Part shown: positions 46,230 through 54,775 of the stretch, one piece after another
Layout of the letters: every line of letters begins with the position of its first letter
How positions within the stretch are numbered: the stretch's first letter is position 1
From: an uncultured Prevotella sp.
GTDB lineage: Bacteria > Bacteroidota > Bacteroidia > Bacteroidales > Bacteroidaceae
Length of the DNA: 62,689 bases
NCBI GenBank assembly: GCA_900768785.1
Contig: CAAGEG010000016.1
Span: 1-62,689, forward strand
Direction: 5' to 3'
The notes under the pieces: generated by a model
Seen by the model: the letters and a program-made list of their open reading frames with translations, nothing else
Database searches by the model: none
Told to the model about the DNA's origin: nothing
Made by a program: the position numbers and the translations under genes

Positions 46230-47982
46230 ATCTCCTAAGTTTAATCTTTTTAATTAAGCATTGTTTCCTATCTTCTGACAATTTTAAAGATTTTTCCCAG
46301 AAATCCACAGCCTTATTTGTATCTCCATTCATTATATATATATCACCGGCGTGTTCTATTATTACAGAATTTGATAAAGAATCCTTTTCTAATGCCATAT
46401 CTATATAAGCCTGAGCTTCCTTATACTTTTTGCGTTTAAAAAGAATCCACGCATACGTATCCAAATAAGTTGGGTTGTCGGGCTCAGATTGTATCGCACG
46501 AAAACTCATTTGCTCTGCTTTATCTAACAATAGGCCTTTTTCTGATAAATAATAAGCATAATTATTTAAGCAAGAATAATTGTCTTCTTTCCATTGCAAA
46601 CAGCTATCATACGCTAAAAAAGCCTCTTTCTCTAAATGTCTTGAGAAGAAAATGTCACCCATTACCGCATATAAATCAGAAACCAATGCAGCATTAGAAT
46701 CATTGCTCAAATGAGATAGACCTTTCTTTAACATGAAAAGAGCATTATCGTCATCATCTTTTTGAATATATGCCAATCCTGCAAAATAATAAAAAGCCAA
46801 CTCTCCGGGATTATAATCAATGGCTTGTTTACTCAAATCAAGCACACGATCAAAACTTTTCTTATCCCATTCAGTCTGCAAAAGTCTAAGCCTTGCAGCT
46901 TTATTGTCAGGTGCAATATCCAATATCAATTCTTGAATTAAGGCTATTGAATCTTTAGGCATATTCTTTAGTGTCATATAAGCCTCATAGAGCTCTGCAA
47001 GATCTGATGTCTTTTGTGGTTGTGATAGAATCTTTTTAAACAAACAAAGAACTTGGCTACTATCACCACCAGACTTCTCATTTTCATCAACAATTTGACG
47101 GATTAATGAAATCTTACTTTCAAGTGGTGTCTTATTGTTTAGTAGAATTTCTTGTTGTAATGAATCTGCTTTTGAGATCAACCCTGAGGTCTTATAATAA
47201 TCTACCATAGACATCTGAGCTAAAGAATTATCTTGTTCCTTATTCAACACATATTCATACTCTTTAAAAGCCATATCCGGTTGTCCATTTTGCAACAACC
47301 AGTTACCTATCATTACTTTGTAATTTAAATCATTAGGATACTTTTCTGATATTTTTCTTAATTCATTCAACTCTTCTTGTTTCTTACCTTGAAGAGAATA
47401 AACTCGCATTTTAGCCAAAGTAGTATTTTCACTACTTCCCTCTATTGTTTCTATGCGATCTATTGTCTCTATCATGCGATCGTAATCTTTTTGTGACGCA
47501 TATAACTTGGTAAGTAAATCAAGAATATCTGACCTCTCAGGTATAATTTTTATGAGTTTTTCATATGCAGATATTGCACCTTTTACATCACCGGTTTTAA
47601 TATAAGTCAATCCTAAACGCTCTAAATAATCTGTATTGTCGGGACTTAAGAGAGAGGCTTTTTTCATATTATGCAATGCGAAAGAATCTCCTTTCAATAT
47701 CCCCTCATAAGTAGACAACATAAAATATAATTCAGAAGCGTTGGGATTAATCTCTATACAATGCTGTAATAATTCATAAGCCGAACTATAATTTGCTTGC
47801 GCCTGCTGTTTTAATGCCTCATAATAAAACATCTTAAATCGCAAACTATCATTATAGCTAATAGCAGCAAGATACGATTTATCCGTATCTCGCCATACTA
47901 CTTTCGTGGTGTGAGTAGTACAACTTGATAGAACAAACGATATAAATAAAAAAAACAATAAATATGTTTTACTGATTTTCAT
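46216..47982 (-). CDS. tetratricopeptide-repeat lipoprotein
   Basis: From ATG 47982 the product has 588 residues, with a lipobox ending FVLSSC and then many TPR units over most of the length, for example YYEALKQQAQANYSSAYELL and NLKYKVMIGNWLLQNGQ-type helices. TPR proteins act as scaffolds. Its place upstream of DUF4292 and EnvC-like genes suggests an envelope assembly or lipoprotein-trafficking role, but this is inference. Confidence 0.85.
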   Translation of the reverse strand: MKISKTYLLFFLFISFVLSSCTTHTTKVVWRDTDKSYLAAISYNDSLRFKMFYYEALKQQAQANYSSAYELLQHCIEINPNASELYFMLSTYEGILKGDSFALHNMKKASLLSPDNTDYLERLGLTYIKTGDVKGAISAYEKLIKIIPERSDILDLLTKLYASQKDYDRMIETIDRIETIEGSSENTTLAKMRVYSLQGKKQEELNELRKISEKYPNDLNYKVMIGNWLLQNGQPDMAFKEYEYVLNKEQDNSLAQMSMVDYYKTSGLISKADSLQQEILLNNKTPLESKISLIRQIVDENEKSGGDSSQVLCLFKKILSQPQKTSDLAELYEAYMTLKNMPKDSIALIQELILDIAPDNKAARLRLLQTEWDKKSFDRVLDLSKQAIDYNPGELAFYYFAGLAYIQKDDDDNALFMLKKGLSHLSNDSNAALVSDLYAVMGDIFFSRHLEKEAFLAYDSCLQWKEDNYSCLNNYAYYLSEKGLLLDKAEQMSFRAIQSEPDNPTYLDTYAWILFKRKKYKEAQAYIDMALEKDSLSNSVIIEHAGDIYIMNGDTNKAVDFWEKSLKLSEDRKQCLIKKIKLRRYVED

Positions 47983-48101
47983 TTCAATCAAGCAATAATA
48001 TTACAACCTTTCAATAAAGAAATCATGCATATAATAAATGGTACTAATATATGCACTTTTACTTACATACAGATAATCATAAAGAAAAACAATTAATAAT
48101 G

Positions 48102-48536
48102 CTATTTTACACCGGTATGACCATATCCACCTGAGCCACGTTCCGTCTCGTCAAGTTTATCCACAACAGCAAACTCTATAGTTTCATGTTTCGCTATTAT
48201 CATTTGTGCAATTCGTTCACCATCATTAATTATAAAATCATCTACTGAAAGATTAATTAGAAGAACCATTATTTCTCCTCTATAATCTGCATCTATAGTG
48301 CCGGGAGAATTTAATACTGTAATACCATGTTTTAATGCCAAACCACTTCGAGGGCGTATTTGAGCCTCAAAACCGGGAGGAAGAGCCATAAACAATCCTG
48401 TTGGAATTAACATTCTTTCCATTGGATGAATTGTAATAGACTTATCTAAATTGGCTCTGAGATCCATTCCTGCACTTTGAGATGTTGCATAAGCAGGAAG
48501 AGGGTGATGTCCTTTGTTTATAATTTTAATGTTCAT
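48102..48536 (-). CDS. dut: dUTP diphosphatase
   Basis: A 144-residue trimeric dUTPase converting dUTP to dUMP. All five motifs are visible: SAGMDLRA, PRSGLALKHGI, NSPGTIDADYRGEI, RIAQMI and the C-terminal ERGSGGYGHTG. ATG 48536 (or 48539) is used because a -7 box at 48567-48574 excludes the longer frame at 48578. It is divergent from dgt, placing two dNTP-pool enzymes back to back. Confidence 0.95.
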   Translation of the reverse strand: MNIKIINKGHHPLPAYATSQSAGMDLRANLDKSITIHPMERMLIPTGLFMALPPGFEAQIRPRSGLALKHGITVLNSPGTIDADYRGEIMVLLINLSVDDFIINDGERIAQMIIAKHETIEFAVVDKLDETERGSGGYGHTGVK

Positions 48537-48566
48537 CATATTTATTATTCTTATATTAATAAGGTA

Positions 48567-48646
48567 CAAAAATAGCAATTTATATTTAGATATTATAATT
48601 TATACAACTAAAATGAAAGAATTTAGCCATTTTTAGATTACTTTTG
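48567..48646. promoter_or_regulatory. divergent -7 boxes of dut and dgt
   Basis: TATTTTTG on the minus strand (48574-48567) faces dut, and TACTTTTG on the plus strand (48639-48646) faces dgt. Both fit TAnnTTTG. Confidence 0.55.
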
Positions 48647-48677
48647 CGAAAAGAATAATCGCATTAGATTTAAGCTT

Positions 48678-50021
48678 ATGATGGAATGGCAAAAACTTAT
48701 CTCAAATAAACGCCTTGGACAAGAGTATAGACATATTGAAAGGCATGATGATCGTACTGAATTCAAAAGAGATTATGATAGATTAATCTTCTCTGCCCCT
48801 TTTAGGCGAATGCAAAATAAAACACAAGTGTTCCCTCTTCCAGGTAGTATTTTTGTTCATAACAGACTAACACATAGTCTTGAAGTTGCAAGTGTTGGTA
48901 TGTCTTTAGGCAATGATATTGCTCATGAGCTTATAAAACGACACCCAGAATTAGAAAATTCTTTTTTGCCACAAATCGGGACAATTGTAAGTACTGCATG
49001 TTTGGCCCACGACATGGGAAATCCTCCATTTGGTCACTCAGGCGAAAAAGCTATACAAACGTTCTTTACAGAAGGAGAAGGTTGTATACTTAAAGATCAC
49101 ATAAGAGAAGATGTATGGAGTGATATTACAAATTTTGAGGGTAACGCTAATGCTTTCCGTATATTAACACATCGATTTAAGGGACGTCGTGATGGAGGAT
49201 TTGTAATGACATATTCAACCCTTGCATCTATAGTAAAATACCCCTTCTCTTCTATTTATACCTCCTCAGAACACAAGAAATTTGGTTTTTTTGCATCTGA
49301 AGCAAATATCTTCAAAAAAATTGCCGATGAAATGGGGTTAATTTGTCTATCAAAAGAGAATGAGCCAATTAAGTATGTACGACATCCTTTGGTATATTTA
49401 GTTGAAGCTGCAGATGATATATGTTACGAAATAATGGATATTGAAGATGCATATAAACTTAAAATATTATCATTTGAAGATACACGCAACCTATTCCTAA
49501 GCTTTTTTGATGAAAAAACAAAGAATTATATTGATCAAAGAATCAAAGATGAAAATATAACAGACAATAATGAGAAAGTAATTTTCATGAGAGCATGTGT
49601 TATTGGAGCTCTTGAAAATGCATGCGTAACAACTTTCTTAGAAAATGAAGAGAATATTCTTAATGGAACATTCAATGGTAGTCTTATTGAGCATATTGAT
49701 GAAACTAAAGCAACAGCATATAAAAGATGTGCTGACATGTCCATAAAAAATATTTATAATAGCAAACCTGTTCTTGATGTTGAACTTAGTGGTTTTAAGA
49801 TTATGGAAACTTTAATGAAAGTTATGATAGATGCAGCGATTAATCCAAACAAATTTTTCTCAAAACAACTTTTAAATCGTGTTAGCAATCAGTATGAAAT
49901 AGATGCTCCTGATCTTGAAACTCGAATAATGGCTGTCATTGATTACATTAGTGGGATGACAGATGTTTATGCCCTCGATATATATCAAAAAATAAACGGT
50001 ATAAGTTTGCCCATTATATAA
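48678..50021 (+). CDS. dgt: dGTP triphosphohydrolase
   Basis: A 447-residue HD-family enzyme hydrolysing dGTP (or other dNTPs) to nucleoside and triphosphate. It has RRMQNKTQVFPL, HNRLTHSLEVASVG (H66), CLAHDMGNPPFGHSGE (H111, D112) and YLVEAADDICYEIMDIED. Length is typical of the Bacteroidetes type. Divergent from dut. Confidence 0.93.
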   Translation: MMEWQKLISNKRLGQEYRHIERHDDRTEFKRDYDRLIFSAPFRRMQNKTQVFPLPGSIFVHNRLTHSLEVASVGMSLGNDIAHELIKRHPELENSFLPQIGTIVSTACLAHDMGNPPFGHSGEKAIQTFFTEGEGCILKDHIREDVWSDITNFEGNANAFRILTHRFKGRRDGGFVMTYSTLASIVKYPFSSIYTSSEHKKFGFFASEANIFKKIADEMGLICLSKENEPIKYVRHPLVYLVEAADDICYEIMDIEDAYKLKILSFEDTRNLFLSFFDEKTKNYIDQRIKDENITDNNEKVIFMRACVIGALENACVTTFLENEENILNGTFNGSLIEHIDETKATAYKRCADMSIKNIYNSKPVLDVELSGFKIMETLMKVMIDAAINPNKFFSKQLLNRVSNQYEIDAPDLETRIMAVIDYISGMTDVYALDIYQKINGISLPII

Positions 50022-50092
50022 TCTGCACTATAATTTTTTATATTATAAGCACAAAATCTATAGTAATAATATTTCTGGACTACAAAAAGTTT

Positions 50093-51082
50093 TTATTTAT
50101 CTTTATATATTAATTTGTTGGCACCGGAAGTTATTCTGAAAGCTTCAGGATTCTCTTTAATAAAAGAGTCTATATGCCTAATACGTTTTTCCTCTAAAAT
50201 TTCATCAACCGCAATAAGTATTCCTGTTTCTTCCACATCACCAAAACCATAGTTAATGGCAGTACCAAACATTTTCATTGTTGGACTGAGACTCATATAA
50301 GCATTAACTAAAGGTGGTATGTTGTATCCCATTTTACGTATTTCAGAATTAAGGATGCGATAATCATTTTTAAAAGAAGCTTCACAAAACAACTCCTTTA
50401 GTTCTTCTTCAGATGTTTCAATTTCCAGCGGTTTCATCGGCAATATAAGCCCATCTTCATCATTAAAATGTTTTTTTAGGAAATATAATATCATATCGCG
50501 TCCTTTACGAACATATGATGGATACATTGTCATCTTACCAAAAAAATACTTTACATTTGGCATAATAACAGTTAATGCGCCAAGTCCATCCCACAAATTA
50601 TCTAATGCAAAAAGACTCTTTGCGCCCATTCTTGAACTTTGATATTCCAAAGAAACAAATGAACGCCCCAATTCTATAGTACAAGGAAGATATTCTTTCA
50701 TGAATTTATCAGAGAAATAAAACATATGGCTTGTAGCAAGAATTGGTTGTCCTTTATCATCAATTTCTACATCTGTACCAAGTAAATATCGATATCCACC
50801 AATTATTTCTTCTGCTTCAGGATTCCAAACAATAAGTTGCTTGTAACAATTATCCATGATATCAAATTCATCTATATCCATGCTTTTACCGGTGCCGCCC
50901 CCAGCTTCACGAAAGGCAATTTCGCGTAAACGGCCTATTTCTTTCATTACATTAGGAGCATTATGAGCAGTTATGACATAAATCTCATTATTACTCTTGT
51001 TCGTCATTCTCAACTGACGTTCCGAAGTCAGCTCTGCTTTCAACAAATTTCTGTCTATTGGAGAGATAATCTCTTGTTCCAT
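50093..51082 (-). CDS. glsB: glycine N-acyltransferase, GlsB-like (GNAT fold)
   Basis: A 329-residue acyltransferase of the ornithine/glycine-lipid N-acyltransferase (OlsB-like) group. It has GRLREIAFREAGGGTGKSMD, EEIIGGYRYLLG, CTIELGRSFVS and FGKMTMYPSYVRKG. In Bacteroides thetaiotaomicron the homologue GlsB attaches a 3-hydroxy fatty acid to glycine, and GlsA then adds a second acyl chain. The GlsA-like gene lies 50 bp upstream on the same strand, so the pair probably makes N-acylated glycine lipids, which are linked to stress tolerance and host TLR2 signalling. Confidence 0.82.
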   Translation of the reverse strand: MEQEIISPIDRNLLKAELTSERQLRMTNKSNNEIYVITAHNAPNVMKEIGRLREIAFREAGGGTGKSMDIDEFDIMDNCYKQLIVWNPEAEEIIGGYRYLLGTDVEIDDKGQPILATSHMFYFSDKFMKEYLPCTIELGRSFVSLEYQSSRMGAKSLFALDNLWDGLGALTVIMPNVKYFFGKMTMYPSYVRKGRDMILYFLKKHFNDEDGLILPMKPLEIETSEEELKELFCEASFKNDYRILNSEIRKMGYNIPPLVNAYMSLSPTMKMFGTAINYGFGDVEETGILIAVDEILEEKRIRHIDSFIKENPEAFRITSGANKLIYKDK

Positions 51083-51132
51083 GACTTGGTTTTTAAGTTC
51101 TATATTTAGGTTACTATTATGTCTTTCTTTTT

Positions 51133-51975
51133 CTACAACTCATAAACCTTATTCTGCACAAATTGAGCCCATTCCTTCGAGGTTTTGGAAGAATCAAATG
51201 TTTGCCAGCTTATAGGTTTACCTATTGTAACACGAAAAGTATTATGAGTATTTTTATACATCTCATCAACAAGAAATAGCATAGCAATATTAAATTTTAT
51301 GCCTATCTTTTTTGACAAGTTGGCAAGAGTATAAAAAAAGTTTGAATTTTGACCACCAAAATGTATTGGCACAATATCTCTATGAGTTTGAACACTTTTT
51401 GTAATAAATGTTTTTGTCCATGTTAGATCTTTAATTTCTCCATTAATACGTCTTGAACAAAGACCCGCAGGAAACATTAGGATATGATTATTACCATTAA
51501 AACCAGCATTTACCATTGCCGGGAAACTACGGCTTTGACTTCCTGTCTTATTTATTGGAATACAAAGTGGGGCTAAACCGGGAAGATTCATTAAAATATC
51601 ATTAACAAGATAACGGAAATGGCCATCATAATGTTTTCCTATTATTGCTCCCAATGCAACACCATCTATACCACCTAATGGATGGTTACTTACAAACGTG
51701 TATAATTTCCCGTCGCTGTTTTTAGGAAGGTTCTCAAGTCCAACAACATCAAGTGTCATATCTAAATATTTCACACACTCTTCAAGCCATTCAACTCCTT
51801 TTAATCCACGACTCTTCCATAAAAAATCATTAACCTCATCTTGATGAACAATCTTTTCTAACCAACTAACCAAAAATTTTGGTACAAACTTTACTTTTGC
51901 ACCCATCTTTTCAGCAAGAATATTGCTTATATCTATTGTATTTTTTGAAATCTCATTCAAATTTGGCATGAACAA
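51133..51975 (-). CDS. glsA: PlsC-like O-acyltransferase, GlsA-like
   Basis: A 280-residue acyltransferase with VSNHPLGGIDG (H98, D104; HX5D) and a downstream FPAGLCSRRINGEIKDLTW motif. It belongs to the hemolysin-like/PlsC group that includes GlsA of Bacteroides. Pairing with the adjacent GlsB-like gene predicts the second acylation step in glycine-lipid synthesis. A start at 51969 (MPNLNEIS) is equally possible. Confidence 0.78.
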   Translation of the reverse strand: MFMPNLNEISKNTIDISNILAEKMGAKVKFVPKFLVSWLEKIVHQDEVNDFLWKSRGLKGVEWLEECVKYLDMTLDVVGLENLPKNSDGKLYTFVSNHPLGGIDGVALGAIIGKHYDGHFRYLVNDILMNLPGLAPLCIPINKTGSQSRSFPAMVNAGFNGNNHILMFPAGLCSRRINGEIKDLTWTKTFITKSVQTHRDIVPIHFGGQNSNFFYTLANLSKKIGIKFNIAMLFLVDEMYKNTHNTFRVTIGKPISWQTFDSSKTSKEWAQFVQNKVYEL

Positions 51976-52365
51976 TCTATATTATATATGAACAAACAAC
52001 CTGAATTTAACGAAATAATATGAGAAGGAGCTATTATAACTACCTAAAACCTTGCAAAAATAACGTAAGTTTTTCAAAATATCATCAATTTTACAAAAAA
52101 ATTATTGAATATGTAATACGTAGTAAAAATAATTTGCAGAAATTCTTGATTTCTACATTTAATATGTATATTTAGATTCCATTTGAAAGAAATATCTTCC
52201 ATGTTGAATTATTATAATTTTTCACTTCTTTCATACAAATAATAATACATTCATAATTCATACAAAGGATTACACAAAAGCCTAAAATAAAAGTTTCTCA
52301 ACCTTAGCTTATTTATATATATTATAAAAAACGACCTATTAGAAAACATAACAATATTGAGAAGT
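51976..52365. other. 390-bp gene-free stretch upstream of glsA
   Basis: Very AT-rich with no convincing coding sequence. TATTTTTG on the minus strand at 52062-52055 is a probable glsA -7 box. Nothing else is recognised. Confidence 0.5.
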
Positions 52366-52593
52366 TTAGTGTCGTGTCAATATAACTACAAGTTCTTTGG
52401 GGTCTGTTACACTATCAAACTGATAAAGATAGAGTTGTTTGCCTGAAATTTTAAAAATATATTCATCTTCATCATATCCCTTTCCTCCATCCGGGCATAC
52501 AACAGTAAGTATATCACCTTCAGAGTTCCAATTAAAAGTTAGAGTAAAACAAACAACTAATATCCAATAATCAACATTCCACTCTAAAAACAT
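52366..52593 (-). pseudogene. lipocalin-like C-terminal fragment
   Basis: A 75-residue frame whose second half, with GDILTVVCPDGGKGYDEDEY and FKISGKQLYLYQFDS, resembles the C-terminal strands of small lipocalin-like Bacteroidales lipoproteins. No signal peptide or N-terminal half can be found upstream, so it is probably a decayed remnant. It could also be a short unknown gene. Confidence 0.35.
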
Positions 52594-52688
52594 GCTTTAG
52601 ATGCAAATAAGTAGTCAATTACAAATACAGTACAAATCCGTGATTTATATTGACAAAAACAAATAAATTGCAAGAAAGCTATAAATTT

Positions 52689-52714
52689 GTGGAGAAATGT
52701 GGAGGAATGTGGAG
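52689..52714 (+). promoter_or_regulatory. MraZ operator: three GTGGAG repeats
   Basis: GTGGAG occurs at 52689-52694, 52699-52704 and 52709-52714, exactly 10 bp apart, so all face the same side of the helix. MraZ proteins bind arrays of short GTGG-type direct repeats upstream of their own gene, and this array lies just before mraZ. It covers the place of the -33 element, consistent with autorepression. Confidence 0.85.
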
Positions 52715-52723
52715 TAAATTATT

Positions 52724-52731
52724 TATCTTTG
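52724..52731 (+). promoter_or_regulatory. predicted -7 box of the mraZ operon
   Basis: TATCTTTG is a perfect -7 match, 10 bp after the last GTGGAG repeat and 30 bp before the mraZ ATG. Confidence 0.75.
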
Positions 52732-52761
52732 GCGTCGTAATTATATAAATAGGTGTGATAA

Positions 52762-53268
52762 ATGCGATTTCTCGGTAACATAGAAGCTAAAACAGACTCA
52801 AAAGGAAGAGTATTTTTGCCGGCAATCTTCAGAAAGGAAATTGAAAACTCCAACGAAGAGTTTCTTGTCATGCGCAAAGACATCTTCCAACCTTGTCTTG
52901 TATTATATCCGCAATCGATTTGGAACAAGCAACTTGACATATTAAGGTCTCAACTAAACAGATGGAATCATCGTCATCAACAAATTTTCAGACAATTTGT
53001 TGCAGATGCAGAAGTCGTTATACTAGATAAAAACGGGCGCATTTTAATTCCTAAGAGATATCTTACACTTGCCAACATAAGTCAAATGGTAAGATTTATA
53101 GGTATGGATGACACTATAGAAATATGGAATGGAGAAAAAGCATCACAACCCTTCATGGATCCGGAAACTTTCAGTGCATCAATAGAAAATCTTATCAAGC
53201 CTGTTACAACAATAGCTAATGAAGATATATCATACACCGCAAACTTAACAACTAATAAAAGAAGTTAG
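52762..53268 (+). CDS. mraZ: transcriptional regulator MraZ
   Basis: A 168-residue protein with two AbrB-like DNA-binding halves, marked by DSKGRVFLPAIFRKEI (about 12-27) and DKNGRILIPKRYL (about 94-106). It is longer than the 150 or so residues usual for the family, with an extra C-terminal tail. MraZ represses its own dcw operon in E. coli. Three GTGGAG repeats lie just upstream, and rsmH follows after 4 bp. Confidence 0.95.
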   Translation: MRFLGNIEAKTDSKGRVFLPAIFRKEIENSNEEFLVMRKDIFQPCLVLYPQSIWNKQLDILRSQLNRWNHRHQQIFRQFVADAEVVILDKNGRILIPKRYLTLANISQMVRFIGMDDTIEIWNGEKASQPFMDPETFSASIENLIKPVTTIANEDISYTANLTTNKRS

Positions 53269-53272
53269 TAAG

Positions 53273-54190
53273 ATGGGATTAGAAGAAAAAACATATCACA
53301 TACCCGTGCTTATGCGAGAAAGCGTTGACGGTCTCAACATACATGAGAACGGGATTTATGTTGATGTTACTTTCGGCGGAGGAGGGCATAGTCGTGAAAT
53401 CCTCTCAAGGTTGAAAGGAGAAAAATCCCATCTATATAGCTTCGATCAAGATGCTGATGCCGAACATAATATAGTCAAATCAGATAAGTTTACATTTGTA
53501 AGAAGTAACTTTAGATTCCTTAAAAATTGGATGCGATATTATGGTATAGAAGAGATTGATGGCTTATTAGCCGATCTTGGTGTTTCAAGTCATCATTTTG
53601 ATGATGAAGAACGAGGTTTCTCTTTCCGTTTTGATGCGCCTTTAGATATGCGTATGAACAAGAGGGAAGGTATTACAGCATCAGACATAATTAATTATTA
53701 TGAAGAAGAACAACTATCAAATATATTTTTCCTTTACGGAGAACTCAAAAATGCGAAGAAGTTAGCTGCAACTATCATAAAAGAAAGGAACAAAAAAAAG
53801 ATTGTTTCTACTCATGATTTAATTAACGCCACATCATTCTTGTTCAAACGTGAGCGTGAGAAAAAAGATATCGCCAAGTTGTTTCAAGCCTTGCGTATAG
53901 AAGTTAATCAAGAGATGACAGCATTAAAAGACATGCTTAATGCAGCAACAAAAATACTAAAACCCGGAGGTAGATTATCTGTCATCACATATCATAGCTT
54001 GGAAGACCGAATAGTAAAAAACTTTATAAAGTCAGGTAATGCAGAAGGGGAAATACATAAAGACTTCTTTGGTCGCTCTGAAACGCCCTATATTGCTATT
54101 AATAATAAAGTAATAATCCCTTCTGAAGAAGAGCAGAATAACAACCCGAGAAGTCGTAGTGCGAAACTTAGGATTGCTGAGAAAGCGTAA
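53273..54190 (+). CDS. rsmH: 16S rRNA m4C1402 methyltransferase
   Basis: A 305-residue SAM-dependent methyltransferase acting on C1402 of 16S rRNA. It has HIPVLMRESVDGL, the SAM motif VDVTFGGGGHSREIL, LADLGVSSHHFDDEERGFSFR and the C-terminal SVITYHSLEDRIVKNF. Second gene of the dcw plus-strand arm. Confidence 0.96.
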   Translation: MGLEEKTYHIPVLMRESVDGLNIHENGIYVDVTFGGGGHSREILSRLKGEKSHLYSFDQDADAEHNIVKSDKFTFVRSNFRFLKNWMRYYGIEEIDGLLADLGVSSHHFDDEERGFSFRFDAPLDMRMNKREGITASDIINYYEEEQLSNIFFLYGELKNAKKLAATIIKERNKKKIVSTHDLINATSFLFKREREKKDIAKLFQALRIEVNQEMTALKDMLNAATKILKPGGRLSVITYHSLEDRIVKNFIKSGNAEGEIHKDFFGRSETPYIAINNKVIIPSEEEQNNNPRSRSAKLRIAEKA

Positions 54191-54283
54191 TTTACGGATA
54201 AGAGGAAATAACACATTTTTTAAAAATGTATTTTTCAACCTGACAAATAAAGCATAAATCTTTAACGAAGATAACTTAAAGAA

Positions 54284-54733
54284 ATGGAAGACAATAAAGA
54301 AATAGAAAAAGACAACATAAACGTTGAGGAGAATCAAAATAGCGTGGTATCTGAACTAAAAGAAGCCATTAAAGAACAAGCTATAGAAGAAGAGAAACCA
54401 CAATCTTCAAATTTCACATTACGCAAAATTCTTGGTGGAGATTTTCTTTCTTCAGAGATGCTAAAAAAACAGATCTGGGTTATTATTCTCATTGCCATGT
54501 TCACTCTTGTTTATGTTTCCAATCGTTATAGTTGCCAAAAAGACCTTTTAAAAATCAACGAACTCAACATAAAACTTGAGGATGCAAAATACAAAGCACT
54601 TGCCAGTTCTTCCCAACTGACAGAGTTGTGTCGCGAAAGTAATGTACTGAATATGTTGAAAAACAACAACGACAGCACTCTACACATTGCTACTCAACCA
54701 CCATTTATTATAGAAATTCCTACAAACAAGTAG
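54284..54733 (+). CDS. ftsL: FtsL-like division protein
   Basis: A 149-residue bitopic protein with a long acidic N-terminus. One membrane helix follows (about 68-86, KQIWVIILIAMFTLVYVSN), then a coiled-coil-like extracytoplasmic region. Sequence conservation is low, as for all FtsL proteins, but size, topology and position between rsmH and ftsI are decisive. It would form a complex with FtsQ and the septal synthase. Confidence 0.82.
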   Translation: MEDNKEIEKDNINVEENQNSVVSELKEAIKEQAIEEEKPQSSNFTLRKILGGDFLSSEMLKKQIWVIILIAMFTLVYVSNRYSCQKDLLKINELNIKLEDAKYKALASSSQLTELCRESNVLNMLKNNNDSTLHIATQPPFIIEIPTNK

Positions 54734-54775
54734 GTTTTATAGTTATTATTAGACACTTTAAATGAAGACAATATT

